Part shown: positions 1-8,102 of the stretch, one piece after another
How positions within the stretch are numbered: the first letter of the stretch is position 1
Layout of the letters: every line of letters starts with the position of its first letter
From: Actinobacillus indolicus
Lineage (GTDB): Bacteria; Pseudomonadota; Gammaproteobacteria; Enterobacterales; Pasteurellaceae
Direction of reading: 5' to 3'
Assembly: GCF_004519515.1 (NCBI RefSeq)
Contig: NZ_CP038145.1
Coordinates: 744,001-808,000 of the forward strand
Length of the DNA: 64,000 nucleotides
The notes under the pieces: generated by a model
What the model saw: only the letters and a program-made list of their open reading frames with translations
What the model was told of the DNA's origin: nothing
Databases searched by the model: none
Position numbers and translations under genes: made by a program

Positions 1-1
1 T

Positions 2-166
2 GCTGATGGCGATGATGTTATCTTAATCAAAGATTTAAAACTCAAAGGTTCTTTAGAAGTGTTAAAGAAAGGAACGAAATACAAAGGTATTCGCTTAGTG
101 GCTGGCGACCACAATGTAGATTGCGGAAAATTGTTACTCAAATCTGAGTTTTTGAAAAAGGCATAA
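2..166 (+). CDS. PhnA/YjdM-family protein, C-terminal fragment
   Basis: Only the last 54 codons are inside the window; the gene begins upstream. The visible part contains DGDDVILIKDLKLKG, KGTKYKGIRLV and DHNVDCGKLLLKSEFLKKA, which matches the C-terminal domain of the small zinc-ribbon PhnA (YjdM) proteins. That family was named after alkylphosphonate uptake but has no firmly established role there. The N-terminal zinc ribbon cannot be checked. The identification rests on the remembered C-terminal pattern. Confidence 0.75.
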   Translation, partial: ADGDDVILIKDLKLKGSLEVLKKGTKYKGIRLVAGDHNVDCGKLLLKSEFLKKA

Positions 167-243
167 TGAAAAGTATATAGGTGAAAATGAATTAAGAGTT
201 ACTACCGACTTTTAGCCTATATACCCTAATGTACAAAAAGGTG

Positions 244-1082
244 TAATAGACAAAATAGTTGCTAAAAAGTGGCTTAAAGCCTTATAGTACAAGGCTTTAA
301 GCCCCTAAAACACCTTTAAAACCACCTTTAAATCGATACTTGAACATCATCATGGATACGACATTCTTCGGTCGTTATTTTGGTGTATTAGTGTTGATGG
401 ATTCAAATTCAAATAACGTCATTTCTCATTATTTTGTGCGAGCCGAAAAAGATATTTACTATAAACTTGCCCTGAATAGATTAAGAGAAAAAGGCTATAT
501 AATTCAATCAATTACCTGTGATGGTAGGCGTGGTTTAATGAAAGATTTATTTAATACGCCGGTACAAATGTGTCAATTTCATATGGTAGCAATTGTAATG
601 AGAAAATTAAGAAAAAAACATCAATCGCAAGCGGGTAAAGAATTAAAAACAATTGTAAAAACACTCACGAGTAGCTCAAAAAATGAATTTTATCGGCGAT
701 TACATTCTTGGTTTATAAAACACCAAACGTTTTTAAAAGAACGGAGTGATAAAGCGAATGAAAAAGGCTATTTCCCTTATAAACATCGCAATGTAAGAAG
801 TGCTTATGCCAGTTTAAAGCGTTATATGGATTATATTTTTACCTACGAGAAATGTTCTGAATTAAATATAAAAAAGACGACAAATCGTTTAGAGGGATTA
901 TTTAGTGAACTTAAACGAAAATTAAATAATCATAACGGATTAACGAAAAAGCGTAAGATGTTGTTTATACAGGATTTTTTAAATAAAAAGAGTTGCTAAT
1001 ATTTTAAAGAAAATAAACATTAGCAACTGTTTTGTCCACTTGGCATAGTTTTTGACGGTTCAGCAACTATTTTGTCTACTAT
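244..1082 (+). mobile_element. decayed insertion sequence with inverted ends
   Basis: The left end at 244-263 and the right end at 1062-1082 share the 17-base inverted sequence TAGACAAAATAGTTGCT. A second related copy, AGCAACTGTTTTGTCCAC, lies at 1022-1039, so the right end carries two end-like sequences in direct repeat. Inside are a 13-bp hairpin near the left end (arms 271-283 and 291-303), a transposase fragment and a hairpin after the transposase stop (991-1000 with 1019-1028). No clear target duplication is visible. The exact outer boundary is uncertain by a few bases. Confidence 0.65.
340..999 (+). pseudogene. N-terminally truncated DDE transposase (IS256-like, variant Zn-binding type)
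   Basis: The 219-residue product resembles the catalytic half of a transposase group found in Haemophilus, Neisseria and Campylobacter, usually labelled IS256-family, variant Zn-binding type. Candidate DDE residues remain: Asp in MDTTFFGR, Asp in CDGRRGL and Glu in NRLEGLFSELK, with QMCQFH between them. The N-terminal zinc-binding and helix-turn-helix region, about 80-100 residues in full-length relatives, is absent. The reading frame opens at a TTG, and the DNA between the left end (244) and 340 does not encode the missing part. An internal 5' deletion is the simplest explanation, so the element is probably immobile. Confidence 0.7.
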
Positions 1083-1116
1083 GCCAATCTATTAGTTTCA
1101 GCGAAATAGTTCAAAG

Positions 1117-1145
1117 AAAATGCCCTGAGAATATCAGGGCATTTT
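1117..1145 (-). terminator. terminator of the di-heme peroxidase gene
   Basis: Arms 1117-1128 and 1134-1145 form a 12-bp stem (AAAATGCCCTGA) with a 5-base loop. On the minus strand it is followed by a T-rich tail and lies about 20 bases past the stop at 1165. It also closes off the insertion sequence side. Confidence 0.75.
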
Positions 1146-1164
1146 GCAAAAAAGAGCGAGAATC

Positions 1165-2328
1165 TTACCGTTTGTTCAACAAAGGCTCATAACGCTCATC
1201 CGTTAAGATCTTCAAAAATGCTTCTAGTGCATCAATCTCGTCATCTGATAGAGGCTTTGCGGTGAGTTCTTGCTTCGCTAAAGTGGGCTCATATTCAGGT
1301 TTGTCCCACCCTTGTTGCGTTTCAGGATTCACCCTGCGTTTATCGTTATTGAAGTGATCTAAATAGAACAATACCGTCCTTAATTCCTTAAATACACCAT
1401 TATGCATATAAGGGGCAGTTACCGCGACATTCCTTAAAGTCGGCACTTTAAATTTGCCTTTTTGCTTTTCATCGCCTTTGACATTCGGATTTTCAAATAA
1501 ACCCAAATCAACAAAATCTTGAGCGTAGCCATTATGTGCAATTAATGCCTTGTTACTCGGTGTGCCAATATTGTAATAACGATAGTTTGAAAAGGTTTCT
1601 TCGGGATGATTTGCCGTTTGCTGTAATTGATGACAGCTCGCACAATTAGCTTTGTCTTTATCAAAAAAGAGTGCTTTGCCTTTGGCTTCAATCTCGGTCA
1701 GCTGATATTCACCTTTGAGCGATTTATCATATTTTGAACTAAAGGGCGCGAGTAACTTTTTCTCTTTTTGAAATGTCGCAATGGCATCTTCCATGGCGGC
1801 ATAGACGGAATCAACGCTATCCCAGACCGTTTTGCCATAATGTTGAGTTAATAAATTTGCATACATTGGGATTTGCCATAGCCGTTTGGCAATGGAAAGT
1901 TTATCAGGCATACCCATTTCAAGCGGATCAAGCGGTGGCATTCCTGCTTGATTTTGCAAATTTGTGGCTCGACCGTCCCAAAATTGTCCACCCACATACT
2001 CTTTAATCGACTCATCGAAATGAAATTCAGGAGAATATTTTGCATAAAGCATCGTTGGCGAATTTCGTTTGCCGAACTTACTGAGATCATCACCTTGTGA
2101 CACCATTCTGTTAGCACTGTTATCTCTAACATCAATAAATGCTGCATCAGGATTATGGCAACTTGAACAATTTTGGTTACCGTGAAATGAAAGACTATTG
2201 TCGAAAAAGAGAATTTGACCGAGCAGTGCTTTATCAATGCCATTTGCAGGCATTGTTCGTGGTTCTTTTTCTATCGCATAGCTTAATAGTGGTAAGCAAA
2301 GAAAAGATAAAAATACTGTGTTTTTCAT
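1165..2328 (-). CDS. periplasmic di-heme cytochrome c peroxidase (MauG/CcpA family)
   Basis: The protein should reduce hydrogen peroxide in the periplasm using electrons from c-type cytochromes. Two heme attachment motifs are visible, CSSCH and CASCH, roughly 170 residues apart, together with the family motif FKVPTLRNVAVTAPYMHNG that supplies the distal-side ligand region. An N-terminal signal peptide, MKNTVFLSFLCLPLLSYA, precedes the mature chain. I place the start at the ATG at 2328 (387 residues), because the upstream GTG at 2352 lies inside the hairpin at 2344-2366 and would put extra residues before the signal peptide. No good ribosome site is seen. At about 390 residues it is longer than typical bacterial CcpA (about 330). 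It follows rho on the same strand with a hairpin between them. Confidence 0.85.
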   Translation of the reverse strand: MKNTVFLSFLCLPLLSYAIEKEPRTMPANGIDKALLGQILFFDNSLSFHGNQNCSSCHNPDAAFIDVRDNSANRMVSQGDDLSKFGKRNSPTMLYAKYSPEFHFDESIKEYVGGQFWDGRATNLQNQAGMPPLDPLEMGMPDKLSIAKRLWQIPMYANLLTQHYGKTVWDSVDSVYAAMEDAIATFQKEKKLLAPFSSKYDKSLKGEYQLTEIEAKGKALFFDKDKANCASCHQLQQTANHPEETFSNYRYYNIGTPSNKALIAHNGYAQDFVDLGLFENPNVKGDEKQKGKFKVPTLRNVAVTAPYMHNGVFKELRTVLFYLDHFNNDKRRVNPETQQGWDKPEYEPTLAKQELTAKPLSDDEIDALEAFLKILTDERYEPLLNKR

Positions 2329-2343
2329 AGGGTTATTAATGAC

Positions 2344-2366
2344 AAACGGCACTTTAAGTGCCGTTT
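2344..2366 (-). terminator. perfect palindrome after rho
   Basis: AAACGGCACTTTAAGTGCCG plus TTT is a perfect 23-base dyad just downstream of the rho stop. Its T-tail on the minus strand is short (TTTGTC), so it may be a weak terminator or attenuator between rho and the peroxidase gene. Confidence 0.55.
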
Positions 2367-2372
2367 CTATAA

Positions 2373-3635
2373 CTAAGATCTTTTCATGATCTCAAAAAAT
2401 TCATCGTTGGTTTTTGCGACCATCAATTTATCAATGAGGAATTCCATTGCTTCCACTTCACCCATTGGGTTAAGGATTTTGCGTAAAATCCACATTTTTT
2501 GTAATTCATCTGGGCTTGTGAGTAGATCTTCTTTACGCGTGCCTGAACGGTTAAAGTCAATCGCTGGGAATACACGGCGTTCTGCAATTTTACGAGAAAG
2601 GTGTAATTCCATATTACCTGTTCCTTTGAACTCTTCAAAGATAACTTCGTCCATTTTTGAACCTGTATCCACAAGTGCTGTTGCAATAATGGTTAAGCTA
2701 CCGCCTTCTTCTACGTTACGAGCTGCACCGAAGAAACGTTTTGGACGGTGTAAGGCATTAGCATCGACACCACCAGAGAGAATTTTACCAGACGCTGGGG
2801 TTACTGTGTTGTAAGCACGGGCTAAACGTGTGATAGAGTCTAATAAAATAACGACATCTTTTTTATGTTCGACTAAACGTTTTGCTTTTTCAATTACCAT
2901 TTCAGCAACTTGAACGTGGCGAGTTGCAGGTTCATCAAAGGTTGAAGCGATCACTTCGCCTTTGACCGAACGTTGCATTTCCGTTACTTCTTCTGGACGT
3001 TCATCAATTAATAAAACAATTAATTCACACTCAGGATAGTTATGGGTAATACTTTGAGCAATGTTTTGAAGTAAAACGGTTTTACCTGCTTTTGGCGGTG
3101 CTACGATCAAACCACGCTGACCTTTACCGATTGGTGAAGCTAAATCTAAGATACGTGCTGTTAAATCTTCTTTTGAACCATTACCACGTTCCATACGCAA
3201 ACGTGAGTTAGCGTGAAGTGGGGTTAAGTTTTCAAAGAGAATTTTGCTACGAGAAACTTCAGGTTTATCATCATTGACTAAATCGACTTTTAGCAATGCA
3301 AAGTAACGTTCGCCTTCTTTCGGTGGGCGGATTTTACCTTCGATTTTGTCACCAGTTTGAAGATTGAAACGGCGGATTTGACTTGGGGAAACATAGATAT
3401 CATCAGGACCTGCAAGGTAAGAACTGTCGGCAGAACGGAGAAAACCAAAACCATCAGGTAAGATTTCTAACACGCCTTGACCGAAAATGTCTTCACCACT
3501 TTTTGCGTGTTGTTTCAAAATGGCGAAAATAATATCTTGTTTACGTAAGCGAGCTAAGTTTTCTAGCCCCATTTGTTCTTCACCGATACGGACAAGTTCC
3601 GATACGGGTGTATTTTTTAACTCTGTAAGATGCAT
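2373..3635 (-). CDS. rho: transcription termination factor Rho
   Basis: Rho is the hexameric RNA-dependent ATPase that ends many transcripts. The 420-residue product is full length. It has the N-terminal helical domain, a cold-shock-like RNA-binding domain at about 50-120 (GFGFLRSADSSYL), the Walker A loop APPKAGKT near 180, Walker B DVVILLDSITRLARA near 260, and the secondary RNA-binding region. Identity is not in doubt. The 174-base leader upstream (3636-3809) is long enough for the autogenous attenuation known for rho, but no specific structure was resolved. Confidence 0.98.
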   Translation of the reverse strand: MHLTELKNTPVSELVRIGEEQMGLENLARLRKQDIIFAILKQHAKSGEDIFGQGVLEILPDGFGFLRSADSSYLAGPDDIYVSPSQIRRFNLQTGDKIEGKIRPPKEGERYFALLKVDLVNDDKPEVSRSKILFENLTPLHANSRLRMERGNGSKEDLTARILDLASPIGKGQRGLIVAPPKAGKTVLLQNIAQSITHNYPECELIVLLIDERPEEVTEMQRSVKGEVIASTFDEPATRHVQVAEMVIEKAKRLVEHKKDVVILLDSITRLARAYNTVTPASGKILSGGVDANALHRPKRFFGAARNVEEGGSLTIIATALVDTGSKMDEVIFEEFKGTGNMELHLSRKIAERRVFPAIDFNRSGTRKEDLLTSPDELQKMWILRKILNPMGEVEAMEFLIDKLMVAKTNDEFFEIMKRS

Positions 3636-3809
3636 AGGAATAATTATTTTTTATAAAAGATTGGATTAAAACAGGTTAATTCAGATTTGTTTGTATGAAT
3701 TGTGGTGGCGAAGAATACAGCGAAATCAGGTGTTTTGCAAATTTTTTCTGCAATCTGTCCGCTTGTTTGCGTGAAAAAGGGTAAAATATAACAAAACGAT
3801 GGGGGAGAT

Positions 3810-4211
3810 ATGGCAGAAAATCATGATGACGTACGTTTAGATAAATGGCTATGGGCAGCCCGCTTTTACAAAACCCGTTCCATTGCAAAGGCAATGATTG
3901 AAGGTGGTAAAGTCCATTACAATGGGCAACGGGCTAAAACCAGTAAAATTGTCGAAGTCGGGGCAACAATTAAGTTACGCCAAGGCAACGATGAAAAAGA
4001 AGTTATTGTCACAGCCTTGAGCGATCAACGACGTGGCGCGCCTGAAGCACAACTACTTTATCAAGAAACGGAAAAAAGTATTCAAGAGCGAGAAAAAATC
4101 GCCTTTGCCCGTAAAGCAAATGCGTTGTCGATGCCACACCCAGATCGTCGCCCAAATAAAAAAGAGCGGCGTGATCTGATTAAATTCAAATACCAAGAAA
4201 GTGATTTGTAA
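3810..4211 (+). CDS. hslR: ribosome-associated heat shock protein Hsp15
   Basis: Hsp15 binds 50S subunits carrying stalled nascent chains and helps recycle them. The 133-residue protein opens with an S4 RNA-binding domain (VRLDKWLWAARFYKTRSIAK, residues 8-27) and ends in a basic tail (RRPNKKERRDLIKFK). The ATG is preceded by a strong ribosome site, GGGGGAG, at a proper distance. It precedes hslO in the order known from enterobacteria, with a hairpin between them. Confidence 0.93.
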   Translation: MAENHDDVRLDKWLWAARFYKTRSIAKAMIEGGKVHYNGQRAKTSKIVEVGATIKLRQGNDEKEVIVTALSDQRRGAPEAQLLYQETEKSIQEREKIAFARKANALSMPHPDRRPNKKERRDLIKFKYQESDL

Positions 4212-4242
4212 TTTGATAAATCATCCCCATATAACGTGACAA

Positions 4243-4269
4243 CTGCGGTGAACGTCTTCACCGCTTTTA
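4243..4269 (+). terminator. hairpin between hslR and hslO
   Basis: GCGGTGAA (4245-4252) pairs with TTCACCGC (4257-4264), followed by TTTTAT. It may partly terminate hslR transcripts or protect an mRNA end within the hslRO pair. Confidence 0.5.
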
Positions 4270-4288
4270 TATTTCATAAGGATTTTTA

Positions 4289-5158
4289 ATGACAACTTAC
4301 ACACAAGATAACGATAAACTTTATCGCTTTTTATTTCAAAACCGCGCAGTGCGTGGCGAATGGGTTCGCTTAAATGACACTTTTACGGAAACCCTAAATA
4401 CCCACCACTATCCATCAGCAGTACAAAATTTGCTAGGTGAAATGTTGGTGGCAACCAGCTTATTAACGGCAACACTTAAATTTGAAGGGACAATTACCGT
4501 TCAAATTCAAGGTGACGGCGCATTAAAATTAGCGGTAGTAAATGGCAATCATCAACAACAATTCCGTGCTTTAGCACGTGTTGAAGACAATATCGCAGAC
4601 AATGCAACACTTCCAGAAATGATTGGTAATGGCGTATTGGTGATTTCTATCATTCCAGACAACGGGGAACGCTATCAAGGGGTGATAGCGTTAGATAAAC
4701 CAACAATTAGCGAATGTTTAGAAGATTATTTTGCTCGTTCAGAACAGCTCGCCACACAGCTTGTGATCCGTGTAGGTGAATATCAAGGCAAAGCCGTTGC
4801 AGGTGGAACATTATTACAGATCGTTCCAGATGGCACAGGCTCACCGGACGACTTCGATCATTTAGCCACTTTAACATCGACCATCAAAGCCGAAGAGTTA
4901 TTCGGTTTAACTGCCGAAGAGCTGCTTTATCGTTTGTTCCACGAAGAAACAGTGGAAGTTTATCAACCACAGTCCACAGAGTTTAAGTGTGGTTGCTCAA
5001 GAGAGCGTTCAGGGGCGGCGATTTTATTACTGCCTGAAGAAGACATTGCAGAGATGTTAGCCGAAAAACAAGGGGTAATTGATATGCAGTGCGAGTGTTG
5101 CGGTACGCAATATTTCTTCGACCAAAAAGCGATTGATGAATTAAAAGCAGATAGTTAA
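4289..5158 (+). CDS. hslO: redox-regulated chaperone Hsp33
   Basis: Hsp33 is a cytoplasmic holdase activated by oxidation and unfolding. The 289-residue protein has the full N-terminal core (MTTYTQDNDKLYRFLFQNRAVRGEW) and the C-terminal zinc switch: CGC at about 234-236 and CECC about 30 residues later, giving the CXC...CXXC pattern. The final motif has an extra internal cysteine (C-E-C-C). The ATG follows AAGGA. Inverted uptake signals sit immediately downstream. Confidence 0.96.
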   Translation: MTTYTQDNDKLYRFLFQNRAVRGEWVRLNDTFTETLNTHHYPSAVQNLLGEMLVATSLLTATLKFEGTITVQIQGDGALKLAVVNGNHQQQFRALARVEDNIADNATLPEMIGNGVLVISIIPDNGERYQGVIALDKPTISECLEDYFARSEQLATQLVIRVGEYQGKAVAGGTLLQIVPDGTGSPDDFDHLATLTSTIKAEELFGLTAEELLYRLFHEETVEVYQPQSTEFKCGCSRERSGAAILLLPEEDIAEMLAEKQGVIDMQCECCGTQYFFDQKAIDELKADS

Positions 5159-5166
5159 TTTGAATA

Positions 5167-5212
5167 ACAAGCGGTAAGATCGGTAAAACATTTTGCATAT
5201 CCTACCGCTTGT
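5167..5212 (+). terminator. inverted uptake-signal pair after hslO
   Basis: ACAAGCGGTAAGAT (5167-5180) pairs with ATCCTACCGCTTGT (5199-5212), with one mismatch in 14. Paired DNA uptake signals used as a stem-loop after a gene are typical of Pasteurellaceae. There is no strong T-tract. Confidence 0.65.
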
Positions 5213-5228
5213 AACTTAGGGAAATACA

Positions 5229-5999
5229 ATGAGCGAACAACAAATATTACGCCAAGTTGTACTTGATACTGAAACCACGGGAATGAATTTCAATGGTGCT
5301 CCGCACATTGGACATAACATCATTGAAATTGGTGCAGTCGAAGTGATTAACCGCCGTTTAACCGGGCGGACTTTTCACGTCTATATCAAACCACCAAGGG
5401 AAGTCGAGGCAGAAGCAATGCAAGTTCACGGTATTACCAACGAAATGCTGGCGGATAAACCTGCATTTGCTGAAATTGCCGATGAATTTATTGAATTTAT
5501 CAAAGGGGCGGAACTGATTATCCATAATGCCCCCTTCGACGTTGGATTTATCGACCACGAGTTTTCCTTTTTGCCGAATCCCCCTGAAAAAGTGGCACAG
5601 ATGTGTACCGTCACGGACAGCTTACAGCTTGCTCGTAAGATGTATCCAGGGAAACGTAACAATTTAGATGCGTTATGTGACCGCTTGGGGATTGATAACA
5701 GTAAACGTGTCCTGCACGGTGCGTTACTGGATGCGGAGATCTTGGCTGATGTGTTCCTGATGATGACAGGCGGTCAAATTGCCCTTATTGGTGAAGACGA
5801 ACACGAGCAAGTAAAAACATCTTCAGCAGAGCAAGTTTACCAGCCATTAAATATCGACACCTCTAACTTGATTGTATTAGCCCCCGATGAAGAAGAGTTG
5901 GCAGAACATCTTAAATATCTTGAGTTGATAAATAAAAAATCAAAAGGAAATTGCCTTTGGACGAGAGATCTGGTGACAGAAAACACGACGGTGAATTAA
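5229..5999 (+). CDS. dnaQ: DNA polymerase III epsilon subunit (3'-5' proofreading)
   Basis: This is the editing exonuclease of the replicative polymerase. Exo I is VVLDTETTG (Asp13 and Glu15), Exo II is HNAPFDVGF near residue 100, and Exo III is HGALLDAEILADV near 163-175, making it a DEDDh enzyme. The C-terminal part, which tethers to the alpha subunit, is present; total length is 256 residues. It reads into the tRNA-Asp region as in other gammaproteobacteria, but the tRNA has its own promoter. Confidence 0.97.
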   Translation: MSEQQILRQVVLDTETTGMNFNGAPHIGHNIIEIGAVEVINRRLTGRTFHVYIKPPREVEAEAMQVHGITNEMLADKPAFAEIADEFIEFIKGAELIIHNAPFDVGFIDHEFSFLPNPPEKVAQMCTVTDSLQLARKMYPGKRNNLDALCDRLGIDNSKRVLHGALLDAEILADVFLMMTGGQIALIGEDEHEQVKTSSAEQVYQPLNIDTSNLIVLAPDEEELAEHLKYLELINKKSKGNCLWTRDLVTENTTVN

Positions 6000-6055
6000 A
6001 AAGAGAACATTTTGTATAGTAAAAAGCCAATTAAGAAATTTTTTCAAAAAAGTGT

Positions 6056-6084
6056 TTGACGGTAGAGTGCGAAATCATTAATAT
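6056..6084 (+). promoter_or_regulatory. promoter of tRNA-Asp
   Basis: TTGACG (6056-6061) and TAATAT (6079-6084) are separated by 17 bases and lie just upstream of the tRNA, a near-consensus sigma-70 promoter. Confidence 0.8.
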
Positions 6085-6100
6085 ACGCCTCGTTCGCTGC

Positions 6101-6177
6101 GGAGTGGTAGTTCAGCTGGTTAGAATACCTGCCTGTCACGCAGGGGGTCGCGGGTTCGAGTCCCGTCCATTCCGCCA
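6101..6177 (+). tRNA. tRNA-Asp (anticodon GTC)
   Basis: A complete cloverleaf: acceptor GGAGTGG pairs with CCATTCC, D-arm GTTCAGCTGGTTAGAAT, anticodon GTC at 6135-6137, T-arm GGGTTCGAGTCCC, and an encoded CCA. It lies behind dnaQ with its own promoter and terminator. Confidence 0.97.
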
Positions 6178-6220
6178 ACTAATTTAAACGTCATAATATA
6201 CCTCCTTAGTACGTTATAGA

Positions 6221-6252
6221 AAAGAGCCTCTGAAAAAATCAGAGGCTTTTTT
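6221..6252 (+). terminator. terminator of tRNA-Asp
   Basis: AAAGAGCCTCTGA pairs with TCAGAGGCTTTTTT around a 5-base loop, followed by a T run. It is a classic intrinsic terminator. Confidence 0.88.
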
Positions 6253-6282
6253 CTTATCTCCCAAGAGTCATACACTAAACTG

Positions 6283-6430
6283 TAATAGACATTTTCATTG
6301 CTCTACTCAGCATAATACGGTATTTCTAAATAGAAACGGTTGCTAATATAAAAATAAATATTAGCAACCGCTTTATTTTATGTACCAAAACTACTTTTTA
6401 TTAGACACTGTCTATTTCTAATAGCTTTTG
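6283..6430. repeat. MITE-like remnant resembling the ends of the element at 244-1082
   Basis: This stretch between tRNA-Asp and nrfD has no gene. It begins with TAATAGACA..TTGCT (6283 on), like the left end of the element at 244. Its middle is a 13-bp perfect hairpin (arms 6337-6349 and 6358-6370) built from GTTGCTAATAT, matching the hairpin at 991-1028. It ends in TTAGACACTGTCTATTTCTAATAG. It may be a small non-autonomous or decayed copy. The central hairpin could also serve as the terminator of nrfD. Confidence 0.45.
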
Positions 6431-6471
6431 CAAAAAATAGACAAGATCTACCCGCTTGTATCCTTAAATCA

Positions 6472-7425
6472 CTATGCAATCGTCATTTGCCCTGCATAAA
6501 GCACAAAATAACGTAAACAGAGGACACCGATTAAACCTAATATCGCAAGGAAAAGGATAAAGCCTTTTTGGTGTTTCACTTTTGCTGGTGAAACAAGGTT
6601 AAGTAACATTGGAATGACTAAACCAATAGCCACAACGCCTATCCAGAAGATTTTGCCCCAATAGCCTGAAAAGGTTAAAGCGTTATCCGCTGCCACCGCA
6701 CTTTGTCCACCATTGGAATAAAGGTACGCAAAGAAGCCCACTAAAAGTAACATTTCAATAAGTACAACAGGCTTTTCAAACTTGTGCAAGAAATGTACTT
6801 CATGGCTATCCGTTGCGGCTTTGCCAACTACCAAGATTGCAACAAGAAGTGCTGCAATACCCGATGATGTTCCCGAAGCCAAGAATAAGACTGGCAAGAC
6901 AGGGTTATTTAACATTGGGTAACTGATTAATTCAGATAATAGGAAACCCGTATAAGCCCCAAGAGCAAGGGAAAGTAAAATCAACAGGATTTCAATCAAC
7001 GAGGTAAATTTCGCTGCAATATCAATTAATCCAAAAGCAAATTTGGGAATAAAACTGAAACCGCTTAGCCAGTTTTTGAAGATAATCGCTAACCAAACAA
7101 CTAATACCGCCATAAAGACTTGGAATAGCATTACCCCCATCGACATAACAGAATCAAACTGATAGTTAAACATCAAGTACCAGAATGTCCACGGGCGAGC
7201 CAAGTGGAAAATCAATAGCGTTAAGCCAATGATTGTCGCAAGCGGTGACATGATTGCCATTGTGCGAATCATCCAACTTTGGCTTGGATCAGCTAAATTC
7301 GCTTTACGCTTATATAACACCGTAAGCAAGGTTGAACCTGCAGATATCCCAAGTAAAAAGAGATAGATTGCAATGGTTGAATCCCACACTAGATTCGGGG
7401 TTTGGAATGGAACATATTCATTCAT
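6472..7425 (-). CDS. nrfD: NrfD, membrane quinol-oxidising subunit of nitrite reduction
   Basis: A polysulfide-reductase/NrfD family integral membrane protein of 317 residues with about eight to nine hydrophobic segments. In the nrf system it takes electrons from menaquinol and passes them through NrfC to the pentaheme carrier NrfB. The start MNEYVPFQTPNLVWDS is typical. It follows nrfC by 2 bases and is the last gene of the nrfABCD operon. The menA and menB genes elsewhere in the window would supply its menaquinol. Confidence 0.95.
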   Translation of the reverse strand: MNEYVPFQTPNLVWDSTIAIYLFLLGISAGSTLLTVLYKRKANLADPSQSWMIRTMAIMSPLATIIGLTLLIFHLARPWTFWYLMFNYQFDSVMSMGVMLFQVFMAVLVVWLAIIFKNWLSGFSFIPKFAFGLIDIAAKFTSLIEILLILLSLALGAYTGFLLSELISYPMLNNPVLPVLFLASGTSSGIAALLVAILVVGKAATDSHEVHFLHKFEKPVVLIEMLLLVGFFAYLYSNGGQSAVAADNALTFSGYWGKIFWIGVVAIGLVIPMLLNLVSPAKVKHQKGFILFLAILGLIGVLCLRYFVLYAGQMTIA

Positions 7426-7427
7426 CG

Positions 7428-8102
7428 TTACACCCCCTCTCTTTTGATATGATAGAGCTGTGGATCTGTGCCTAATTCAACTTTAGTACGATAAGTCGGT
7501 TTCTCTTTAATTAAACGGGAAATATCGCTATTAGGATCGTTTAAGTCGCCGAATGTTAGTGCTTTGGTTGGACAGCTTTCTACACACGCAGGCTGTTTAC
7601 CTTGTGCAAGATTTGTATCTCGACAGAAGTTACATTTGTCTGCGGTTTTCTTCACTGGCTCAATGTAGCGAACACGATATGGGCAAACCGCAATACAATA
7701 AGAACAACCCACACATAAATTCGGATTCACATCCACAATCCCTGTAGTTTTATCCACAAAGGAAGCGCCTGTTGGGCAAACGCTCACACAAGGGGCATTG
7801 CTACAATGTTGGCAAGATTGGCGGAAAAATTCATATTTTACGTTTGGAAATTCGCCATAAGGTTGGCTACGAATAATTTCTAAACGAGATACACCCTCTG
7901 GCACTTTATTTGTTTCACGACAAGCGTCCATACAAGCAGTACAACCGATACAGGCTTGCTCATCGTGTAACATCGCATAGCGAATGGTTTTACTTTCTTT
8001 CTCAGTCGCAAGGGAGAGCTGACTTGTGGCAAGCCCCGCTGTGCCTGCCACGGCAATCACTGCTCCCGCCCCTGAGATAAAATCTCGACGGGAACAACTC
8101 AT
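7428..8102 (-). CDS. nrfC: NrfC, periplasmic 4Fe-4S ferredoxin-like subunit
   Basis: A 224-residue electron carrier with an N-terminal Tat signal (MSCSRRDFISGAGA, followed by a hydrophobic stretch). Four cysteine clusters for 4Fe-4S centres are visible: CIGCTACMDAC, CQHCSNAPCVSVCP, CVGCSYCIAVCP and CNFC...CVESCP. It relays electrons from NrfD to NrfB. It overlaps the end of nrfB by four bases, indicating translational coupling. Confidence 0.96.
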   Translation of the reverse strand: MSCSRRDFISGAGAVIAVAGTAGLATSQLSLATEKESKTIRYAMLHDEQACIGCTACMDACRETNKVPEGVSRLEIIRSQPYGEFPNVKYEFFRQSCQHCSNAPCVSVCPTGASFVDKTTGIVDVNPNLCVGCSYCIAVCPYRVRYIEPVKKTADKCNFCRDTNLAQGKQPACVESCPTKALTFGDLNDPNSDISRLIKEKPTYRTKVELGTDPQLYHIKREGV

